Assembly: GCA_026708005.1 (NCBI GenBank)
Contig: JAPOVR010000061.1
Coordinates: forward strand, 1 to 37,141
Direction: 5' to 3'
Source: Actinomycetes bacterium
Lineage (GTDB): Bacteria; Actinomycetota; Thermoleophilia; Gaiellales; Gaiellaceae
DNA: 37,141 nt
The position numbers were made by a program, and so were the translations under genes. The notes below the pieces were generated by a model, which saw only the letters and a list, made by a program, of their open reading frames with translations, ran no database searches and was not told the DNA's origin. Shown here in pieces: positions 1 through 8,612 of this stretch (positions are counted from its first letter, which is position 1; each line of letters starts with the position of its first letter).

Positions 1-117
1 TTGGCCCAACACCCGACAGGCCCCACACCACCAGGGGCACCAACCCCCCGCCACCAACCACCCCCCCACCAAGGCCCAACCAGACCCAAAAGGACAACTC
101 AGATTCCCGTATGGATG

Positions 118-945
118 GGACCCGGTTCGCTGAGAGCGTCCGTGACCAGCTGGGCCGGACGAGACGGCTTGAGTACTTCAACCAGGACTGCTAGCTAACG
201 CGGGTCATAAACGCGCTCTACTCAGCGGTGTCGGCGTCTAGGTCGCCAGGTCGCGCGCTGGCGGCGGCGATGGGAGTCGCGCAGCGTTCGCTCGCGGCGC
301 TGAGCTGCTCGACGAGCTCGCGCAATCCTTCGGTCTTCAGTGTCGCGGGGACACCGACGTGGCACTGGAACCGAAACTAGTTCCCGGCCGCTTTCCAGAC
401 GAGCCAAGTACTCGAACAGCTGAAGAGCGCCCATGACGTCTGGTAGAAAAACACGAACTGGTGCGGTGTCCCTGACAACAGCACGCTGAGCTTCAGCTAC
501 GGCAGAACGACCTCTGCGTCTGCGACCAGCACCACCGACAGCGTGTGGACGGTCGACTACGGGACGATGGCTGGGATGCCCTGCGCCAACACTGCAATCG
601 CGTGTGAGGACACCGCCCTCACCTCGCTCGGCAACATCATCCTCGAGAGCGACATCCGCCTCAACTCAGAGATTGACGACACGACCCCCGGCTGGTGTCC
701 GCATCCGGGCCTTTGCTGGGTATTGGGGTAGCGGGCAGGTACGACTTCTTGGGCCTCGTTGCCCACGAGGTCGAGCACCGCGCCGGCTTCAACCACGTCA
801 GCGACAAGGCCAGGTCATGCACGGGGGCGGGGTGCAGCACATCAGGACGGTCGGCCTCCCGAGAAACCTCGGCGACCCGCTGCTGGCGATAAATTGGCGG
901 TATCTCGGCAAGGGTGAAGCGCAGGGGAACAATGCCAAGTACTAG
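118..945 (+). pseudogene. Metzincin-type zinc metalloprotease, decayed (cassette copy A)
   Basis: This is a relic of a secreted metzincin protease. The zinc motif HEVEHRAGFNH (HExxHxxGxxH) is encoded near 760-792, and a Met-turn-like QVMHG follows in another frame. The gene cannot be read in one frame. Aligned by eye to copy B (14388-15544), it matches at GTRFAESVRD (from about 118), WHWNRN (about 361), SDIRLN (about 650), GVAGRYD (about 730) and the C-terminal WRYLGKGEAQGNNAKY ending at 945. In-frame TAG codons occur near 193, 382 and 457, where copy B has sense codons, and frameshifts lie near 715 and 815. The N-terminal signal region found in copy B is not recognisable here; bases 1-117 are Pro/ACC-rich and show no gene. 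Probably dead, though some indels could be sequencing errors. Confidence 0.65.
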
Positions 946-1987
946 ACGGTCAAAGACTAGACGATCAAAGCACAAGACAGCTAAAGAGGGCACATCGCAG
1001 CGGAGGGGGCACGGTCTCTTGGAGGCACAGGTAGAGGAAAGCAACCGGGAACGGCCGGCGGGGCCTTGTCCGGGTGTGGGGAAGCCGGCCCGCTGTTCCC
1101 TTCCGCGAGTTGCGGGGGTGGTGGTTGTGGTGGCGGTGCTGGCCGTGGTTGCGGGGGCTGTGGCGGGGACGGGGGCGAGGCCGCGTGCTCTCCGATCTCG
1201 ACGATGTATTTCGAGGGGGGTGTCTATGGGGTCGGCGCTCTGCCGGTTGACGAGCCCGCCGGGTCGTTGGGGGAGGGGTTCTTCCCCGGCGGCTGCGTGG
1301 ATCAACCGGACGTGCCCCCTTCCCCGGATCGGCCAGTCGAGGTGTTTCGGCTGGCGGGGATCGACCCGGCGGTCGCGGTCGTTGCCCCCTATCCCCCAAA
1401 CGCCGGCAGACCCCAGCCTGACAGCGTATGTTGCTTTGGGGGTGTGCAGGTTTTGGACAGCGAGGAGCGGCCTCGCTGCCTGGAGGAAGCCAACCACGCC
1501 CTGAAACGACCAGCGGCGGCGGGGTCGGGCTCGTCCCCCGACAGTGCCCTGAAACCCGAACCGGCGGTGGCAGGTGTGGGCTCGTTGCCGGTCGGTGTCG
1601 CCACGCTGATCAGGGTGTTCGAGGATGTCGGGGAGCGGACGCCGCTGTTTGCGCTCACCCTCGCCCATGACAGCAGCCGCGGCTGCCTCACCCTCAACGG
1701 GATCCCGGCGATCTGGCCGGCCGGCACACAGATGAGCGCCAACCCGGTGGTGGTGACGCTGCCCGATGGGGCCACCGCTGCGCCCGGCGACGAGCTGACA
1801 GCCAGCGGCGGCTACAGACCCGTCAGCGCCATCATCGATCCCCCCTACCCATACGTCCCCCCGCTTCCTCTCCCTGCAGGGCGACCTCGACCGGCTCGAG
1901 CGCTGCGCGGGCGACCGCGGCTGGGTGTTCATCCTCAACCCAGACATCCCGATCCAGGTCACCGAGGCGAGCACCCTCGAACCGTAG
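932..1987 (+). pseudogene. Secreted/anchored cassette partner protein, frameshifted (copy A)
   Basis: Unknown family; it is the paralogue of the gene at 13381-14327. It would start at an ATG that overlaps the stop of the upstream protease relic. A hydrophobic segment (GVVVVVAVLAVVAGAV) sits near the N terminus like a signal peptide or anchor. The reading frame changes near 1170, continues through VEVFRLAGIDPAVAVVA and VVVTLPDGATAAPGDELTASGGY, and changes back near 1850 to end GWVFILNPDIPIQVTEAST-LEP-stop. The same blocks occur in copy B: VFRLNRVDPAVAVVA, VVATLPDGATAVPGD and GWVFILDQDIPIEVTAAST. The second shift is one extra C relative to copy B in a run of pyrimidines. No catalytic motif is recognised. 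Pairing with a protease suggests a linked role, such as substrate, inhibitor or propeptide, but that is inference only. Confidence 0.6.
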
Positions 1988-2005
1988 CCCCGCCAACACC
2001 CCGAC

Positions 2006-2024
2006 AGCCTGGCCGGGACAGGCT
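2006..2024 (+). terminator. Possible weak hairpin behind cassette copy A
   Basis: A 6-bp perfect inverted repeat, AGCCTG and CAGGCT, with a 7-base loop lies 18 bases after the stop of the cassette A partner gene. There is no T tract. The rest of 1988-2245 is GC-rich with no convincing gene. Confidence 0.25.
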
Positions 2025-2245
2025 ATCCCCCGCCCTGGCCGCCCCTCGGGGGAGCGCGGTGTGGCCGCCTGCTGTCTCGGCTGCGTGCTTGCCTTTGCGG
2101 GCCTCGCCCGCGGCCAGCCCGAAGCTCGGCAGGGGCCGCCTCCAGCATTGCCTCGGCCCCTCAGCCCCAGGTACCCACAGAGCGGGCAGCGTCGGCGCTC
2201 CGGCCCGGAAAGACCCGGAGCTACCGCCGTGGCCGGGATCCGCCG

Positions 2246-2656
2246 CTAGCTGAACGTGCGGGCCGGGGCGTTTGCCCGGATGAACTCGACGATCGCCGCC
2301 GTCGGCGTGCCGGGGCCGAAGACCTCGGCGACCCCGAGCTGCTTCAGCTGCACGGCATCCTCGTCCGGGATGGTGCCGCCGACGAGCACGAGCAGGTCGT
2401 CAATGCCATGCTGCTCGAGCAGGTCCTTGACGGCCTCCGTGTACTCCATGTGGGCACCCGAGAGGCTCGAGATGCCGAGCACCTGGGCGTCCTCCTGCAG
2501 CACGGTCTTGACGATCGACTCAGGCGACTGGAAGACGCCCGTGTAGACGACCTCCATGCCAGCGTCCCGCAGGCTGCGCGCGACCACCTTGGCGCCGCGG
2601 TCGTGGCCGTCGAGCCCCGGCTTGGCGACGACCACCTTGATCGGCATGTCGGCCAT
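2246..2656 (-). CDS. B12-binding small subunit of acyl-CoA mutase (HcmB-like)
   Basis: This 136-residue protein is a free-standing cobalamin-binding domain. It carries the DxHxxG motif as DGHDRG at residues 16-21, where His18 would be the lower axial cobalt ligand, followed by the SSLSGAH and GGTIPDED segments of the Rossmann-like B12 fold. It begins at ATG (MADMPIKVVV), 7 bases after the stop of the large subunit, so the two are surely co-translated. Separate small subunits occur in archaeal methylmalonyl-CoA mutases, isobutyryl-CoA mutase (IcmB) and 2-hydroxyisobutyryl-CoA mutase (HcmB). Residues in the partner decide between these and favour the Hcm type. It is the last gene of the operon. 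Confidence 0.9.
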   Translation of the reverse strand: MADMPIKVVVAKPGLDGHDRGAKVVARSLRDAGMEVVYTGVFQSPESIVKTVLQEDAQVLGISSLSGAHMEYTEAVKDLLEQHGIDDLLVLVGGTIPDEDAVQLKQLGVAEVFGPGTPTAAIVEFIRANAPARTFS

Positions 2657-2663
2657 CGATGAC

Positions 2664-4388
2664 CTAGAAGACGCTGACGGGCTTGAACTCGCCCCACTCC
2701 TCGCGGAGTGTGTCGCAGATCTCCCCAACCGTGCAGCGTGCGCGCACGGCCTCCTCGATCTCGGGCATGAGGTTGCGACCGTTGCCGCTGGCGCCGGCAC
2801 CGACGGCGAGAGCCCTCAGCGCGCGCGCCGCCCGCGCCTCCTCGCGCGTGCGCTTCGTGTCTTTGAGCCGGGCCATCTGCCGCTCGACGACACCCTCGTC
2901 GAGCCTGAAGATCTCGATCGGCGTCCCGGCCTCGTCCTCGTCCCGAAACCCGTTCACGCCGACGATGACCTTGTCGCCCTTCTCGACCGCAACCTGCTGC
3001 TCCCAGGCCGAGTCGGCAATGCGCTGCTGCACGTAGCCGTCCTTGATTGCCTCGACGAGGCCGCCCATCCCGTCGATCTGCTCGATGAGCTCCCGCGAGC
3101 GCTCCTCGAGCTCGGTCGTCAGGCTCTCGACGTAGTACGAGCCGGCGAACGGGTCAACCACGTCGGCGGCGCCCGTCTCGTGCAACACGATCTGCTGCGT
3201 GCGAACGGCGACCTTGACGGCCTCCTCGGACGGAATCGCCATCGCCTCGTCGAGCGAGTTCGTGTGCAGCGACTGCGTGCCACCCAGCACGGCAGCCAGC
3301 GCCTGAATCGCCACCCGCGCGATGTTGTTCAGGGGCTGCTGGACGGTCAGCGACACCCCCGCGGTCTGCACGTGGGTGCGCATGAGCAGCGAGCGCGCCT
3401 CCGTGCACCCCAGGCGCTCCTTCATCAGCCGCGCCCAGAGCCGGCGGGCCGCGCGCAACTTTGCGATCTCCTCGAGGAAGTCGTTGGCGAGGTTGAAGAA
3501 GAACGAGACGCGCGGCGCAACAGTGTCGGGCTGAATACCCCGCGCGACCGCACGCTCGAGGTAGGTGAGCCCTGCGCTCAGGGTGAGGCCGAGCTCCTCG
3601 ACGGCCGTCGCTCCCGCATCGCGAATGTGGTAGCCGCTCACGTTGACGGGGTTGAACCGCGGCATCGCCTTGGCACCCCACTCCATCGTGTCCACGACGA
3701 GGTCGATCGACTGCTCGGGCGGGAAGATAAACTCGTTCTGGGCCGTGTACTCCTTGAGGATGTCGTTCTGCGCGGTCCCCGTCAGCTTTGCGCCGGGCAC
3801 ACCGAGCTCATCGGCGACAACCGCGTACATCGCCATCACGGGCGCCGCGGAGGCGTTGATCGTCAGCGACGTCGAGATCTCCGCGAGCGGGATCCCCTCG
3901 AAGAGCGCGTGGGCATCGACGACGCTATCGACGGCCACGCCGATCTTGCCGACCTCGCGGTGGTAGACGGGGTGGTCGGAGTCGTGGCCCAGCAGCGTCG
4001 GCAGGTCGAAGTCTGTGGAGAGCCCGGTCTCGCCGTGCGCAAGGAGGTACTTGTAGCGGCGGTTCGTATCCTCGGCCTGGCCGAAGCCGGCGACCTGGCG
4101 AATCGTCCAGGGCTTGCCCCGGTACATGCTGGCGTGCACGCCCCGCGTGTACGGATACTCGCCCGGCAGGCCGATGTCCTCGAGCGGGTCGAGATCCTCG
4201 ACGTCAGCGGGCGTGTAGACGTCCTTGATCGGGATGCTCGAGCCGGTCGCGAACTGCTCGCGGCGCGGGGCAACGCGCTCGTAGTCACCGGGTAGCCGCT
4301 CCTTGCGCCAACGGTCCTCGGCCCGGCGCGCCCTGTCAGCGGCGCTCTCCGCCCGAAGCTCTTCTCGAGGCTCCTCTAGTGTCGCCAT
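2664..4388 (-). CDS. Large subunit of B12-dependent acyl-CoA mutase, 2-hydroxyisobutyryl-CoA mutase-like
   Basis: This 574-residue TIM-barrel subunit catalyses radical carbon-skeleton rearrangement of an acyl-CoA together with the small subunit downstream. The family signature is clear: PWTIRQVAGF (93-102), GLSTDFDLPT (122-131), TAQNDILKE (205-213), SGYHIRDAGAT (251-261, His254 matching catalytic His244 of the Propionibacterium enzyme) and LHTNSLDEA. Three substrate-pocket positions differ from methylmalonyl-CoA mutase: Tyr89 is Val99, Ala116 is Asp126, and the carboxylate-binding Arg207 is Gln217. The Asp is the position reported as Asp117 in Aquincola HcmA, whose Ile90 corresponds to Val99. 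Gln at the Arg207 position is also seen in isobutyryl-CoA mutase. A substrate without a free carboxylate is therefore likely, probably a 2- or 3-hydroxyacyl-CoA. The ATG overlaps the MeaB stop by 13 bases. Confidence 0.9.
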   Translation of the reverse strand: MATLEEPREELRAESAADRARRAEDRWRKERLPGDYERVAPRREQFATGSSIPIKDVYTPADVEDLDPLEDIGLPGEYPYTRGVHASMYRGKPWTIRQVAGFGQAEDTNRRYKYLLAHGETGLSTDFDLPTLLGHDSDHPVYHREVGKIGVAVDSVVDAHALFEGIPLAEISTSLTINASAAPVMAMYAVVADELGVPGAKLTGTAQNDILKEYTAQNEFIFPPEQSIDLVVDTMEWGAKAMPRFNPVNVSGYHIRDAGATAVEELGLTLSAGLTYLERAVARGIQPDTVAPRVSFFFNLANDFLEEIAKLRAARRLWARLMKERLGCTEARSLLMRTHVQTAGVSLTVQQPLNNIARVAIQALAAVLGGTQSLHTNSLDEAMAIPSEEAVKVAVRTQQIVLHETGAADVVDPFAGSYYVESLTTELEERSRELIEQIDGMGGLVEAIKDGYVQQRIADSAWEQQVAVEKGDKVIVGVNGFRDEDEAGTPIEIFRLDEGVVERQMARLKDTKRTREEARAARALRALAVGAGASGNGRNLMPEIEEAVRARCTVGEICDTLREEWGEFKPVSVF

Positions 4389-5281
4389 CTCGTCGCTGCC
4401 TCCTCGAGGATAACGCTGACCGCCTCCCTCATCGTCGACGCGCTCGCGCCATCACAGTTCTGGGCGCACGTGCGAACCCATTCTTCCGCAACGAGCGTCG
4501 CCTCGGCGAGCTCCTTCCGCTGTCGCATCTCGCCGAGCGAGCCCGACTCGACGAGCTCGGCCCATCGGCTCTCGAGCTTCTCGCGCAGCTCGTCGATCCC
4601 CTCCCCCTCCGTTGCTACCGTCTTGAGGACGTCGACGTCGTGCCCGAGCGTCAGGCGGTAATGGCGCATCGTCTCGGCTGCGCCCGGCCGATCAGCCATG
4701 TTGACGACAACGAGATCGGCAACCTCCATGAGCCCGGCCTTGATCGCCTGGACGGCATCGCCGAGACCTGGAACCGTCACCAGCGTCACGGAGTCCGCGA
4801 GGCCGGCGATCGCGACCTCCGTCTGGCCGGCGCCAACCGTCTCGATGATGACGACGTCGAAGGAGCCCGAGGCCTCGAGCAGCCGCGCCACGTTGCGCGC
4901 CGAGCTCGCGAGCGCTCCGTGCGAGCCGCGGCTGGCGAGGCTGCGGACGTACACGCCCTCCCGCTCAAGGTGCTCCTCCATCCGCACGCGATCGCCAAGG
5001 ACGGCGCCGCCGGAAATCGGGCTCGACGGGTCTATCGCAACGACGCCAACGCGCGCGCCGGCATCCGCGAACGACTCGATCAGCCGGCCGACCAGCGTAC
5101 TCTTGCCAGACCCCGGTGGGCCGGTTACGCCGATGGTGTGGACCAGCTCAGCGGGCGGCGGCAGGTCGACGTCCCACGGCGGCGTGTTCTCGACCAGCGT
5201 GATCGCCCGCGCGAGCGCGCGCCAGCCCGTGGCCTGGCGATGGCGCTCGAGCAGCGCCGCGGCGTTAACGCGCTCGCTCAA
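4376..5281 (-). CDS. MeaB/ArgK-type GTPase chaperone of the B12 mutase
   Basis: This G3E-family GTPase (about 301 residues) protects and reloads B12-dependent acyl-CoA mutases. Visible motifs are a P-loop GPPGSGKST (54-62), VAIDPSSP (81-88), ETVGAGQTE (147-155, switch region) and NMADRPGA (194-201). The last is the NKxD guanine-specificity site, with Met in place of the usual Lys, which is slightly unusual. I prefer the TTG at 5281 because GAGGAG lies 9 bases upstream; a second TTG at 5287 has too short a spacing. It overlaps the ligase gene upstream by 17 bases and the mutase gene downstream by 13 bases, so all three are translationally coupled. The closest known arrangement is MeaH of the hcm operon. 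Confidence 0.9.
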   Translation of the reverse strand: MSERVNAAALLERHRQATGWRALARAITLVENTPPWDVDLPPPAELVHTIGVTGPPGSGKSTLVGRLIESFADAGARVGVVAIDPSSPISGGAVLGDRVRMEEHLEREGVYVRSLASRGSHGALASSARNVARLLEASGSFDVVIIETVGAGQTEVAIAGLADSVTLVTVPGLGDAVQAIKAGLMEVADLVVVNMADRPGAAETMRHYRLTLGHDVDVLKTVATEGEGIDELREKLESRWAELVESGSLGEMRQRKELAEATLVAEEWVRTCAQNCDGASASTMREAVSVILEEAATRWRH

Positions 5282-6766
5282 GCTCAAGCTCTCCTCGCTG
5301 GATCGCCTCGCGAATCGGCGCCTTCTTAGCCTTGCCAATGCCGGTCGTGGGCAGCTCGTGCGTGACCGCGGCGGCCGAGGGGCACTTGAAGCGTGCAAGC
5401 CTGCCACGGCAGTGGCCGAGAAGTTCTCCCGCCGTGAGGCGGCTGCCGCTCCTCGGCACAGCGACGACCACCGGCGTCTCACCCCACCGGCTGTCATGGA
5501 TGCCGACGACCATCGCCTCCGCGACTGCCGGATGGCTGCACGCGACGGCCTTGATCTTGGCCGGCGCGACCGTGAACCCTCCGCTGATGATGATGTCCTT
5601 GAGCCGCCCCGTCAGGTGGAGCCGCCCACTGTCGTCGAACATGCCGAGATCCCCAGTGCGCATCGCACCGTCCTCCGTGAGTGCCGAGGCGGTCGCTCTC
5701 TCGTCACGAAAGTACTCTTGCATGACCGCGGGGCTGCGGCAGAGGATCTCGCCCTCCTCCCCCAGGGGCTGATCCATTCCATCTTGACCGACGACCCGGA
5801 CTTCGGAGCTCGGAAAGGGTACGCCGACGGCGCGGGGCTCCTGCACGAGGACGTCGCGGCTGGCCTGCGTGACGGTCAAGAGCTCGGTCGTCCCGTAGAA
5901 CTCATAGGTCTTCGCGCCCGGCACGCACTCCCACCAGCGCTCGAGCACCGCGGGCGGCATTGGCTCGGAGGCGAACATGATCCAGCGAAGGCGCTTGAGC
6001 GCCGCATGATCGGCGGACTCGAGCAGCCTCGCGATCACGGTGGGGGGACAGCATCCGACGTCGTCCCGCGCCCGCACGCGCGGCTCACGGCCTCGGGGTC
6101 GTACCGTGGGAGGACATCGACAGCGCCTCCTGCGAACACGATCGGAATCACCTGCTTGTAGATCGATGCATGGAGCGGCAGAAGCGAGATCGTGACGTCC
6201 TCGCGCACCGTCGGGAACGCCGAGGCGAGCTGATCGGCGGCGTGCACCATCGTCGCGTGCGTCAGCACGACGCTCTTTGGCTCGCCGGTGCTGCCGGTCG
6301 CCGGAATGAGCAGGGCCGCATCGGAGGCTGCCGGTGAGGGCAGCGGCTCGCTGCCGACAGCCTCGAGGTCGGCGATCGGCAGGGCGCCAGCCCCCTCGGT
6401 CAGCGCCTCGCTGGTATCAGCGGCCAACTCGCCGAGGAGCGTCGTCGCCGTCTCTGCGAGCTGGAGGTGTCGCCGAAGCTCATCGGCGCCAAGCAGCGGA
6501 TTCGGCACAACCGCGGCCGAGCCGGCACGCATGATTCCAAAGTAGGCAACGATGTAGTCGGCGCTGTTGCCCCCAACAAGCCCGACTCGGCTCCCCTGCT
6601 CGACCCCGCGCTCAAGCAGGGCGCGCGCGACCCGCTCGGTGCGGGCCCAGAGCTCTCGGTAGCTCCAGACGTCGTCCGCCTCCAAGAGCGCCGGCCGCTC
6701 GAGCTGGGCCTCCACGACGCCGGCCAGCCGCGAGACAAGCGTTCCTGCCGCGTGGTCGTGCTCCAC
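5265..6766 (-). pseudogene. AMP-forming acyl-CoA ligase (ANL family), interrupted by one frameshift
   Basis: The gene encodes about 500 residues in two frames that join near 6075. The N-terminal half has PATGSTGEPKSVVLTH (the A3 ATP-binding loop) and the C-terminal half has YEFYGTTEL (A5), RTGDLGMFDDSGRLHLTGR (A7/A8), then KDIIISGG, and GIGKAKKAPIRE (A10 with the catalytic Lys). Such enzymes make acyl-CoA from acid, ATP and CoA. Placement directly before meaB and the mutase matches the hcl ligase of the 2-hydroxyisobutyrate pathway, so it would supply the mutase substrate. Start is a GTG 11 bases past the Rid gene stop region. No other damage is visible, and flanking operon genes are intact, so a single-base sequencing error is as likely as real inactivation. 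Confidence 0.8.
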
Positions 6767-6776
6767 GAGCGTCCGA

Positions 6777-7166
6777 TCAGCCTGCGGCCGCAAGACCTTC
6801 GATCTCGACAACGGCTCGCTCGTCGACCAGGCTCGACACCTCAACGAGCGTCGAGGCGGGGAAGTGCCCGGCCATGGTCTCCCGAAACGCAGGGCCAAGC
6901 TCCTTCGTGCTGGCGCGGTAGGCCTCGATGTCCGTCACGTAGATCCGCAGCAGCAGGACGTCGTCGGGGTCGGCCCCGGCGGAGTCCAGAACCTCCCGGA
7001 AGCGAGCCAGCGCCGAGCCGAACTGCCGCACGCAACCGCCCCCGGCAGCCAGAACGTGCTCGGCGGCCACCTGGCCTGCAATCGCGATGACCCCGCCGCC
7101 GCTCGCCGCCTCGTTGTAGCCACTAGGCCTCGGGCGATCGGACGGCTGATGGATGGTCAATGGCAT
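6777..7166 (-). CDS. Rid (YjgF/YER057c/UK114) family protein lacking the RidA arginine
   Basis: This 129-residue protein of the Rid fold has the typical IAIAGQVA start strand, the SAGADPDDVLLLRIYVTDI middle and the closing VVEIEGLA. In archetypal RidA the motif PARS carries the Arg that binds the carboxylate of the 2-aminoacrylate or enamine substrate. Here the aligned segment reads PASTLVEV, with Ser in place of Arg. It therefore belongs to a Rid subgroup that should not be a standard imine deaminase. The ATG has a strong AGGAGG 8 bases upstream. It lies between acyl-CoA dehydrogenase and acyl-CoA ligase in a tight operon, so a role with the pathway's acid or hydroxyacyl intermediates is plausible but unproven. 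Confidence 0.85.
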   Translation of the reverse strand: MPLTIHQPSDRPRPSGYNEAASGGGVIAIAGQVAAEHVLAAGGGCVRQFGSALARFREVLDSAGADPDDVLLLRIYVTDIEAYRASTKELGPAFRETMAGHFPASTLVEVSSLVDERAVVEIEGLAAAG

Positions 7167-7256
7167 TGTGGGTCCCTCCTGCGTGACTCCCTCTCGGTAC
7201 GAGACGGTTGGTAGAAGCCGTGCCTCAGCATCGCCCAGGGTCAGGCCGCGCCGGGC

Positions 7257-8435
7257 TCAGGCGTCGGCCAGGAGGTTCGCGCGGGCCTCCCGCAGCATCT
7301 CGCGGGCGATGACGAGCTGCTGGATCTCGTTGGAGCCCTCGTAGATCTGCGTGATCTTCGCGTCACGCATCATGCGCTCGACGGGGTACTCGCGAATGTA
7401 CCCATAGCCCCCGAGCACCTGGACGGCGTCGGTCGCGACAGCCATCGCGGTGTCGGAGCAGAACAGCTTCGCCTGCGCGGAGGCTTTCGTCAGCGCGGGA
7501 CCGTCGACGCCCTCGTCGATCATCCGCCCGACCCTGTACAGGAGACCACGGGCGGCCTCCGTGCGCGTCTCCATCTCCGCGAGCTTGGCCGCGATCAGCT
7601 GGTGCTCGCTGATCGGCTTGCCCATCGTCTCGCGCGTCTTCGCGTAGTCGACCGCGTAGTCGATGGCGCCCTGGGCGATACCCAGGGCCTGCGCCGCAAC
7701 GCCCGGGCGCGAGCGGTCGAGCACGCGCATGGCAACGGTGAACCCCTCCCCCTCCTCACCAAGGCGGTTCTCGACCGGTACGCGGCACTCGTTGAAGAAG
7801 ATCTCCCCGGTCGTCGAGCCCTTGATGCCCATCTTCGGCTCGATTCGCCCGACCTCGAAGCCGGGGAAGTCGGGCTCGACGACGAAGGCCGAGATGCCCT
7901 TGTGAACGTCGTGCGAATCGGTTCTCGCGAACACGACGTACACGCCCGCGACTCCGGCGTTCGTGATGAAGCGCTTGCCGCCCGTGAGGAAGTACGCATC
8001 GCCGTTTTGCTGGGCGGTGGTCCTCATCGCTGCCGAGTCTGAGCCGGAGCCCGGCTCGGTGAGCGCGTAGGCCGCCAGCGTCTCGCCCGTCACGAGCTTG
8101 GACAGGTAGCGATCCTTCAGCTCGTCGGTCCCCGCGAGCGCGATCGGGATCGAGCCGAGCTGCTGCACCGCGAGGATCAGGCCGCTCGTTGCGCATGCCT
8201 TCGAGGTCTCCTCGATCGCGATGAGCATCATCAGCGTGCCGATACCCGAGCCGCCGTAGCGCTCGACATGCGAGAGGCCAAACAGCTCGTGCTCGCGAAA
8301 CGCCTCGACGACGTCCCACGGGAACTCCGCGGTCTCGTCGATCCCGGTGGCGCGCGGCGCGACGCGCTCACGGACGACCGTGCGCACCAGCTCGCGAACC
8401 TCGCGCTGCTCTTCCGACAGCCAGTCGTAGGACAC
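7257..8435 (-). CDS. Acyl-CoA dehydrogenase
   Basis: This 392-residue FAD enzyme oxidises an acyl-CoA to the enoyl-CoA and passes electrons to ETF. It has the expected YALTEPGSGSD segment, FITNAGVAG, DRSRPGVAAQALGIAQGA, and near the C terminus QIYEGSNEIQQL, where Glu (about residue 366) is at the catalytic-base position of short/medium-chain members. Length is normal. The start is GTG with no obvious ribosome site, but a TAGAAT box ends 10 bases upstream. It is the first gene of the operon that continues into Rid, ligase, MeaB and mutase, with a 90-base gap before Rid. Substrate cannot be read from the sequence; a short or branched acyl-CoA fits the context. Confidence 0.92.
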   Translation of the reverse strand: MSYDWLSEEQREVRELVRTVVRERVAPRATGIDETAEFPWDVVEAFREHELFGLSHVERYGGSGIGTLMMLIAIEETSKACATSGLILAVQQLGSIPIALAGTDELKDRYLSKLVTGETLAAYALTEPGSGSDSAAMRTTAQQNGDAYFLTGGKRFITNAGVAGVYVVFARTDSHDVHKGISAFVVEPDFPGFEVGRIEPKMGIKGSTTGEIFFNECRVPVENRLGEEGEGFTVAMRVLDRSRPGVAAQALGIAQGAIDYAVDYAKTRETMGKPISEHQLIAAKLAEMETRTEAARGLLYRVGRMIDEGVDGPALTKASAQAKLFCSDTAMAVATDAVQVLGGYGYIREYPVERMMRDAKITQIYEGSNEIQQLVIAREMLREARANLLADA

Positions 8436-8445
8436 GACGGCGGCG

Positions 8446-8451
8446 ATTCTA
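8446..8451 (-). promoter_or_regulatory. Putative -10 box of the mutase operon
   Basis: TAGAAT on the minus strand, 10 bases before the GTG of the acyl-CoA dehydrogenase, matches the actinobacterial TAnnnT pattern. No clear -35 is seen. Identical TAGAAT boxes precede the M20 peptidase and the MoeZ-like gene. Confidence 0.4.
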
Positions 8452-8612
8452 CCTTCGCCGATGCGCGTGCCGTCCGCGAGCGCGTCAGGCGCCGTCTTGG
8501 CAGGCTGCGTTGCTTGCGCGAACGCTTTCGCTTCTCAAGGCGGCAGGCTCTCGATCGTTGGCATGAGGAGCGGCGCCGCACCGTATCCTGCATCTGCGCG
8601 TCTGCCACCACC

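Noticed and set aside
190..460. Three in-frame TAG codons in protease copy A as possible recoded (pyrrolysine) codons
   Set aside because: Copy B has different sense codons at these sites (CAG, TCG, GAG), frameshifts also occur, and TAG is a normal stop in this window.
661..1974. 437-codon minus-strand frame across cassette A
   Set aside because: Antisense to a plus-strand paralogue of copy B; no recognisable motif and low-complexity content.
2556..4295. 579-codon plus-strand open frame opposite the mutase
   Set aside because: It is the antisense shadow of the mutase large subunit and small-subunit start; the minus strand has clear family motifs, and the plus product has none.
8436..8612. 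Cobalamin riboswitch before the B12 mutase operon
   Set aside because: No B12-box-like sequence or suitable leader; the gap is too short and the operon seems to start leaderless.
8268..8612. Upstream extension of the YtcJ-like amidohydrolase frame
   Set aside because: The extra 115 residues overlap the start of the divergent acyl-CoA dehydrogenase and look unlike the family; homology begins at the GTG at 8613.
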